DNA of 64,000 nt from Macrocybe gigantea. Lineage: Eukaryota > Basidiomycota > Agaricomycetes > Agaricales > Callistosporiaceae. Within the stretch, counting starts at the first letter, position 1. Each line of letters opens with the position of its first letter. Below are positions 58,838 to 64,000 of this stretch, piece by piece. The stretch lies in NCBI GenBank assembly GCA_011319805.1, contig SJRY01000050.1, positions 744,001-808,000 on the forward strand. Reading direction: 5' to 3'. Below the pieces are notes generated by a model that did not search any database, was not told the origin of the DNA, and saw nothing but the letters and a program-made list of their open reading frames with translations. The position numbers and the translations under genes are program-made.

Positions 58838-61800
58838 TAGAGCTGGGAAGAAGCACTGCTTCGCTGGCTGATTATGTATTATCGAATATGAATATAAGGG
58901 ATATTCCCAACCTTAAAGAATATTTTGAACGAGAAGGTGCACAAGAGTTCGGTCTCGTAAGAGGATACACTCTACCCTGGGTGGCTCAACAGATTTATCG
59001 GCAGGACGAGTCTAAAGCGTACTCGATCCTTAAGGCATGGACAGATCAATCGTGACAGAAGGATATCTCACTGGAGAAGCTTCGTGAGATCAATCAGATG
59101 AACAACCACGATGCACTTCACACGTTACTCGACCTCAGACAAAAACCACGATTTGTCAGAGGCGGTAATGGAAATCAGATGGATGTACCTTTGACAATCA
59201 CGACTCTGGACACTGGACAGACATACAGCATAAAGGCTCTGCTTGATATGGGATGTACCGGATCTTGCATAGATCGGAAGTTCATTAAGGAAAAGGAAAT
59301 CAATACAAAAAGATATCCGATTCCTATTCTGGTCCACAATGCAGATGGAACCTGTAACATGGTGGGTGATATACGTGAATACGTGGAGTTAAGAGTCTGG
59401 GTCCAAGATCATGTTGAGCGAATGATCTTTTCGGTTACTGAACTCGGAAAGGGCCAGATCTTCATCGGTTACGAATGGGTTAAGCATCACAACCCTCGAA
59501 TCGATTGGAAGACAGAGAAGATCACTTTTGATCGATGCCCTGAAGAGTGTCAGCAGATTATCCGAAAAGGAAACCCCGAAGATGATGACACCTCTATTGA
59601 GACAAATGAGGTAGACTTCGAACAAGGAGAGAAACTCTTGATGATCGACATGAACCAAGAGTTTCATCTGAGGGCTTTCCAAATGACGGCTTCCAAACTG
59701 GCCGAAGCGACGGCAAAGGCGACGAAGGCTAAAACCTTTGAAGAAATCGTATCGGAAGAATACCACTGTTTCAAGGATTTAGTATTCGAAAAAGAGTCAT
59801 TCGACGAACTACCACCGCAACGACCTTGGGACCATGCAATCAAACTCATCCCAGGAGCTAAACTTCAGGATTGCAAGGTCTACCCCTTAATGCTAGATGA
59901 ACAGAAACAGTTGGACGCCTTTTTAGACGAAAATCTAAACACTGGACGAATCAGACCATCGAAGTCGCCAATGGCCTCACCTTTCTTCTTCGTTAAAAAG
60001 AAGGACGGATCCCTATGACCCATACAGGATTATCGGAAGTTAAATGACATGACGATAAAGAACAAATACCTGCTCCTGTTGATCCAGGAGTTGATCAACA
60101 AACTGAAGGGAGCAAAGTTCTTTACGAAACTTGACATTCGATGGGGATACAATAATGTCTGCATGAAAGAAGGCGATGAATGGAAAGCTGCATTTCAGAC
60201 AAACCGGGGAATGTTTGAACCCCTGGTTATGTTCTTCGGACTGATGAATTCACCAGCTACCTTCCAAACCATGATGAACACGATCTTCAAAGACGAAATC
60301 GATCAGGGACACATAGTAATCTACATGGACGACATTCTTATCTTCAACAAAGATCTGAATGAACACAGATGACTCGTTCAATGCATGTTGGAAAAGCTAA
60401 AGAACAACAAGCTTTACCTGAAACCTGAGAAATGCTCATTTCATCAACTGGAAGTAGAGTACCTCAGAATGATCGTCTCAGAAAACGGCATTAAGATGGA
60501 TCCCGTTAAGGTCGAAGGCGTGAAAGGATGGCTGAAACCCACCTGTAAAAGGGACGTCCAACAATTCTTAGGCTTTTGCAACTTCTACCGGTGCTTCATT
60601 GAGGGATTTGCAAAGATCGCGAAACCTTTGACGGAACTAACCAGAAAAGCCAACTGGACATGGGGAAAGGCTCAAGATAACACATTTGATGGATTAAAGA
60701 ATCAGATCAGCTCAGCGCTGATCATTTCGATGCCCCGAAATGATGGAAAGTTCCGAATGGAAGTCGATGCCTCGAACTACACAATCGGGGGCATCCTTTC
60801 ACAGGAACAATCCAATGGTACCTAGAGACCGGTGGCCTTCATGTCAAAGTCATTGAACCCGACGGAACAGAACTATGAGATCTATGACAAAGAGATGCTC
60901 GCGATCATGACCGGACTGGAAGAATGGCACCAATACCTTTGTGGTGCTAAACAGAAATTCAAGATTTGGACAGACCATAAGAATCTCGAATATTTCTGGA
61001 AGCCTCAGAAACTGAATCACTGGCAAGCTCGCTGGATCTCGGAACTTCAGGACTATGATTTCATTCTGGAGCACAAACCCGGGAAATCGATGATGAAGGC
61101 AGACAGTCTGTCAAGATGACCAGACCATGAGAAGGGGGAGAACGACAATGAAAACGTCGTACTCCTAAAGCCAGAGAATTTTCACCAGATTTTCATGGCA
61201 AAGATCACGCTGACACCAGAATTTCAGGACATTCTGGACCAAATCAAAAGGGCTTGGAAACAAAGAGAGCCTGAGGTTCAGAAACATCTTGACGAAGGCG
61301 AGCATGGCTGGGAGGAAAATGACCAGATCGTTACATGGTTGAAACAGTACTACGTTCCCAAGAGCCAAAAGATAAGGGAACGGATCATCGAAATCTATCA
61401 TTCGGATCAGATCTCGGGACACCCAGGACAGACAAAGACGCACAAGTTAATCACGTGCAACTTCTGGTGGCCCAAAATGATGAACGATGTCAAGGCGTAT
61501 GTCAAAGGATGTGACAAATGCCAACGAATGAAGATCATCAGAGATCGGAAACACACCCCACTTCACCTGAATGAAGTACTGAAGGAACCATGGGAGATCA
61601 TATCTGTAGATCTCATCGGACTACTCCCCGAATCTCAAGGGTTTAACAGCATAATGGTGACAGTAGACCGGTTCACCAAAGGAGCCAAATTCATACCAGT
61701 CAACATGGAAATCATGGCCAAAGGAGTCGCTCATAACCTATGCGACACCATATTCCCAAACTACGGACTCCCAAAGAAAGTTATTAGCAACAGAGGAAGA

Positions 61801-62670
61801 CAGTTCGTCTCCACATTTATGATGGACCTCTATACACTTTTGGGAATTAAAGGAGCCCCCTCGATGCTGTATCACCCACAAACCGATGGACAGACGGAAC
61901 GAGTTAATCAGGAATTAGAACAATATCTGAAACTCTTCGTAAACTATCGGCAAAACGACTGGGCGGATTGGCTACCTATGGCCGAATTCTCCTACAACAA
62001 TCGAATTCATTCGGCAACTGGATATTCCCCATTTTACTTGAACCATGGGCGACATCTGTATACTGGAAAAGAACCTCCGAAGCACAATGCTAAGTCGCAA
62101 ACTGCTGAAGAGTTCACCGAGATGATGAAGGAAATTCGAACCAAGGCTGAAACCTCCTTGTTGAAAGCCACTGAGACAATGAAACGGACATATGACCAGA
62201 AACAGAAGCCTGCCCGAGAATATCATGAGGGCGACCAGGTCTGGCTGGAAGGAACGAACATTACAACCAACCGGCCAACTGATAAGCTAAATGACAAACA
62301 GTTTGGTCCTTTCAAAGTCAAATGGCAAATCGGAGAATCGGCATACGAACTCGAACTACTGGAACACTGGCGAATTCACCCTGTCCGAAATGAGTCCGAA
62401 CTTACCCCGTACACAGCACCAGCGTTTCCGCGACAAAAAGCGGTAACGATTCTTAAACAGCCTCCTCCCATTATCGTGGAAGGAGAAAAACAATATGAAA
62501 TAGAGGCTGTAATAAATTCTCGATGGAACCAAGGAAAATTACAGTACAGAATACACTGGAAGGGATACCCTCTCGAAGACGCCACCTGGAACCCGCCGAA
62601 AATGTCAACGAAGATGCACTGGATGCAGTCGCGAAATTTCATCATGAGAATCCCGAGGCGCCATCCCTAG
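58834..62670 (+). pseudogene. pol of element A (protease, RT, RNase H, integrase, chromodomain), disabled by point mutations
   Basis: One single frame carries the whole polyprotein up to the chromodomain. In-frame stops lie at 59053 (TGA), 60016 (TGA), 60370 (TGA), 60823 (TAG) and 61117 (TGA). The protease motif reads LLDMGCTGS instead of D-T/S-G (near 59245). RT has VIYMDDILIF (near 60325). RNase H has EVDASNYTIGG (near 60762). Integrase has an HH-CC finger (near 61397-61520), DLIG, then SNRGRQF where the catalytic Asp is Asn (AAC, 61789-61791), and TDGQTERVNQE. The chromodomain reads QYEIEAVINSRWNQGKLQYR then IHWKGYPLEDATW; after it the frame is lost by one base near 62588-62600. Confidence 0.88.
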
Positions 62671-63012
62671 AAAGAGGATAATGCCAGTTACCACCCTGAC
62701 CCACACCGAAGAAGGTAGTACGCACCCGCTTCCATCAGACCCAATTGCCGAAGGTCTTGTTCGACCACACGGCTGATGAAGTCTGGGTCTGTCCACATGA
62801 TCAACAAATAAAGATGCTCCTGAGGAAGAGGACCCTTACCGGCTGGATGTCGGACCCGAGAGAAGTCGAAGACCACCTGGACGCAGCTTGGCAGGCATGG
62901 CAGCAATGTCGGAACCAAAAAATCATAGGCGAGGACGAGCACCAAAAGAACTAAGAGGATAATGAAAAAGAAGAACATGATTGTGAGGACGCAATCCTTA
63001 AGAAGGGGGTAA
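62671..63012 (+). other. 3' untranslated part of element A
   Basis: Holds a short frame (62745-62954) with no recognised domain and a purine-rich tract (aagaagggggtaa) abutting the 3' LTR at 63013, the probable polypurine tract. Confidence 0.55.
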
Positions 63013-63428
63013 TGTTACGATTTCAGACTAATCGTTATCTTGACAACAAGCATGTGACTCAAAGCCACATGACGAACACATGATACAAACCGCGACGTGA
63101 CAAACAAGATATAATGCGACGACTCGAGGAGACCCTATGACAACGATGTGTCAGCGTTAATCAGGGCAAAGGGTTATTGCGCAATACCTGCAGGACAACA
63201 TGCTGAGCGCAGTCAAATTCTTACTCAGACGGACAAGGGTTAAGGGTTTCACGTAACATGAGGATAGCATAGTCATGGTCCATGCTAGGTAGTCGTAACG
63301 TATAAATACTGAAATTGTACATAGTAGAATCCAGCTTCGAGCTGGCTTATAATAGCATTCCTATCCCCGCCTCTTATCTCTAAGGGTTAGTTAGAGTGAC
63401 CTGCACGCAGAATTGGTTTTGCATAGCA
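63013..63428 (+). repeat. 3' LTR of element A
   Basis: 416 bp, starting TGTTACGATTTCAG and ending GCATAGCA, followed by AACTC (63429-63433). Confidence 0.9.
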
Positions 63429-63433
63429 AACTC

Positions 63434-63502
63434 CAAACAATCTACTAACGTAAGTAGTCCCTTCCAGCTCAAGAGCTTCCTAGCTTGGGTCCAGTTTCAA
63501 CA
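63434..63502 (+). repeat. copia 5' LTR, right part
   Basis: Continues the LTR started at 49821 and ends TTTCAACA, the exact inverted repeat of its TGTTGAAA start. Confidence 0.65.
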
Positions 63503-63514
63503 GGTTATGGGCCC
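63503..63514 (+). promoter_or_regulatory. copia primer-binding site
   Basis: GGTTATGGGCCC directly after the LTR matches the site by which copia-type elements use the cleaved 5' half of initiator tRNA-Met as primer. Confidence 0.65.
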
Positions 63515-63729
63515 CGGTTCGCGGTCAGTGCAGTAACTTGCAGCAGACTGCTTGAGCCGGAACATGCCCTTTGAGGACTACTTTCGAGTTGAGCAAAGTG
63601 CTTCCACTCCTCGATCATTCCTGGCAGCTCTATGCACCATCTCTCACTTCGAGAAACATAAGCGACCCTTTGCGGGAAGCCTCTTTCTCACAATGAAGCT
63701 AATGATCTTTCTTTTAGAAATTGATCGAA

Positions 63730-63954
63730 ATGGCCAGCCTCGCAAAAGACATTTCTATGCTCGATGGCTCCAACTACAGGACCTGGTCAGTCCAAATAAA
63801 AGCTCTTTTGATGTCGCAGAGTGCCTGGGGTATTACCGATGGCATTTGGATGAGACCCATTCCCACAGCTACCGACTCTAAGATAAATGAGATCAGAGAA
63901 TGGTGGAAAGGCCCTTCTTCAAAGGGCAAAACACTCAGCATGGCAGACAGTTAG
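63730..63954 (+). CDS. copia-type gag, N-terminal fragment
   Basis: ATG at 63730 (MASLAKDISMLDGSNYRTWS) opens a 74-codon frame with the copia gag signature LDGSNYRTW followed by a second conserved block (WGITDGIWMRP). It ends at TAG near 63952, much shorter than a full gag, so the element is probably damaged. The rest is beyond the window. Confidence 0.6.
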   Translation: MASLAKDISMLDGSNYRTWSVQIKALLMSQSAWGITDGIWMRPIPTATDSKINEIREWWKGPSSKGKTLSMADS

Positions 63955-64000
63955 ACCGGCATAGATTTCTGGAGATGAGCAAGTACAAAGCGAGGGAGGA

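Larger units (their letters stand above)
50060..63428 (+). mobile_element. chromovirus A: Ty3/gypsy retrotransposon with chromodomain, interrupted by element B
   Basis: Full element bounded by 416-bp LTRs and a 5-bp duplication. Without B it is about 6.85 kb. Order is 5' LTR, self-primer site, gag with one CCHC knuckle, then pol in the -1 frame with protease, reverse transcriptase, RNase H, integrase and chromodomain. It is inactive: five in-frame stops in pol, a mutated protease motif and a replaced integrase Asp. The two LTRs differ at 25 positions, all transitions. Confidence 0.92.
49821..64000 (+). mobile_element. Ty1/copia retrotransposon, 5' LTR split by elements A and B, body running off the window
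   Basis: The LTR is in two pieces, 49821-50059 and 63434-63502, separated by element A; together they make 308 bp. Its ends are perfect inverted repeats, TGTTGAAA at the left and TTTCAACA at the right. Directly after the LTR lies GGTTATGGGCCC (63503-63514), the primer-binding site used by copia-type elements with a fragment of initiator tRNA-Met. A copia gag frame follows at 63730. The 3' part and 3' LTR are outside the window. Confidence 0.75.

Noticed and set aside
1..64000. CRISPR arrays, operons, prokaryotic integrons
   Set aside because: No regularly spaced repeats exist, and the splice structure shows the sequence is nuclear fungal DNA.

Overview
The window looks like chromosomal DNA of a filamentous basidiomycete, most likely an Agaricomycete. 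Protein-coding genes are cut by many short introns (about 38 to 100 nt, mostly GT-AG with two good GC-AG cases), genes sit close together on both strands, and the families present (TBC GAP, VPS39-like protein, trifunctional folate enzyme, SEC11, URM1, Obg GTPase, BBE-type oxidase, chromodomain Ty3 elements) are typical of mushroom-forming fungi. All calls come from reading translations and splice signals by eye; no database search was run.

Layout. 143-5410 (+): a GYP8/TBC1D20-type Rab GAP followed by a VPS39/TGFBRAP1-like vesicle-tethering protein that lacks its N-terminal CNH domain. 5567-7310 (-): HSL-type alpha/beta hydrolase. 7833-8602 (+): isoprenylcysteine-methyltransferase-like membrane protein. 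9413-12088 (+): a 21-exon allantoate-permease-type MFS transporter with three consecutive microexons. 12225-15047 (+): trifunctional folate enzyme (FOL1). 15673-16539 (+): signal peptidase SEC11. 16944-19212 (-): amidase. 20334-22181 (+): beta-lactamase-fold serine hydrolase, convergent with a GT8 glycosyltransferase (22118-23259, -). 23814-23898 (+): intron-containing tRNA-Ala, followed by a decayed GT8 fragment. 24443-25583 (-) and 25638-26057 (+): a multispanning membrane protein and URM1, sharing a 54-bp divergent promoter. 26503-28416 (+): mitochondrial-type Obg GTPase. 28417-34404: 6 kb with no recognisable gene except one orphan ORF. 34405-39012 (+): Zn2Cys6 transcription factor. 39483-40203 (-): unknown tail-anchored protein. 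40479-42452 (-): secreted FAD oxidase. 44551-46398 (-): exopolyphosphatase. 47689-49130 (-): P-loop GTPase with a decayed partial copy beside it.

49821-64000 is a three-layer nest of LTR retrotransposons. A Ty1/copia element (perfect TGTTGAAA...TTTCAACA LTR ends, copia-type initiator-tRNA primer site) was hit in its 5' LTR by chromovirus A (50060-63428, target duplication AACTC, 416-bp LTRs). A was then hit in its own 5' LTR by chromovirus B (50462-56976, target duplication GAATT, 320-bp LTRs). Both chromoviruses show a primer site complementary to the predicted start of their own transcript (self-priming, Tf1/sushi style), the same GGGTTTT slippery heptamer where pol lies in the -1 frame, and a C-terminal chromodomain. 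B additionally has a leader of about 1 kb with no ATG in any frame; it holds ORFs that end in an ATGA overlap with the gag start.

A quality caution applies to the whole window. Several conserved host genes (FOL1, GT8, Obg twice, the Zn2Cys6 factor) and both retroelements need one extra base at a specific place to stay in frame, often at a short homopolymer. This recurring -1 pattern may be residual sequencing error rather than biology.
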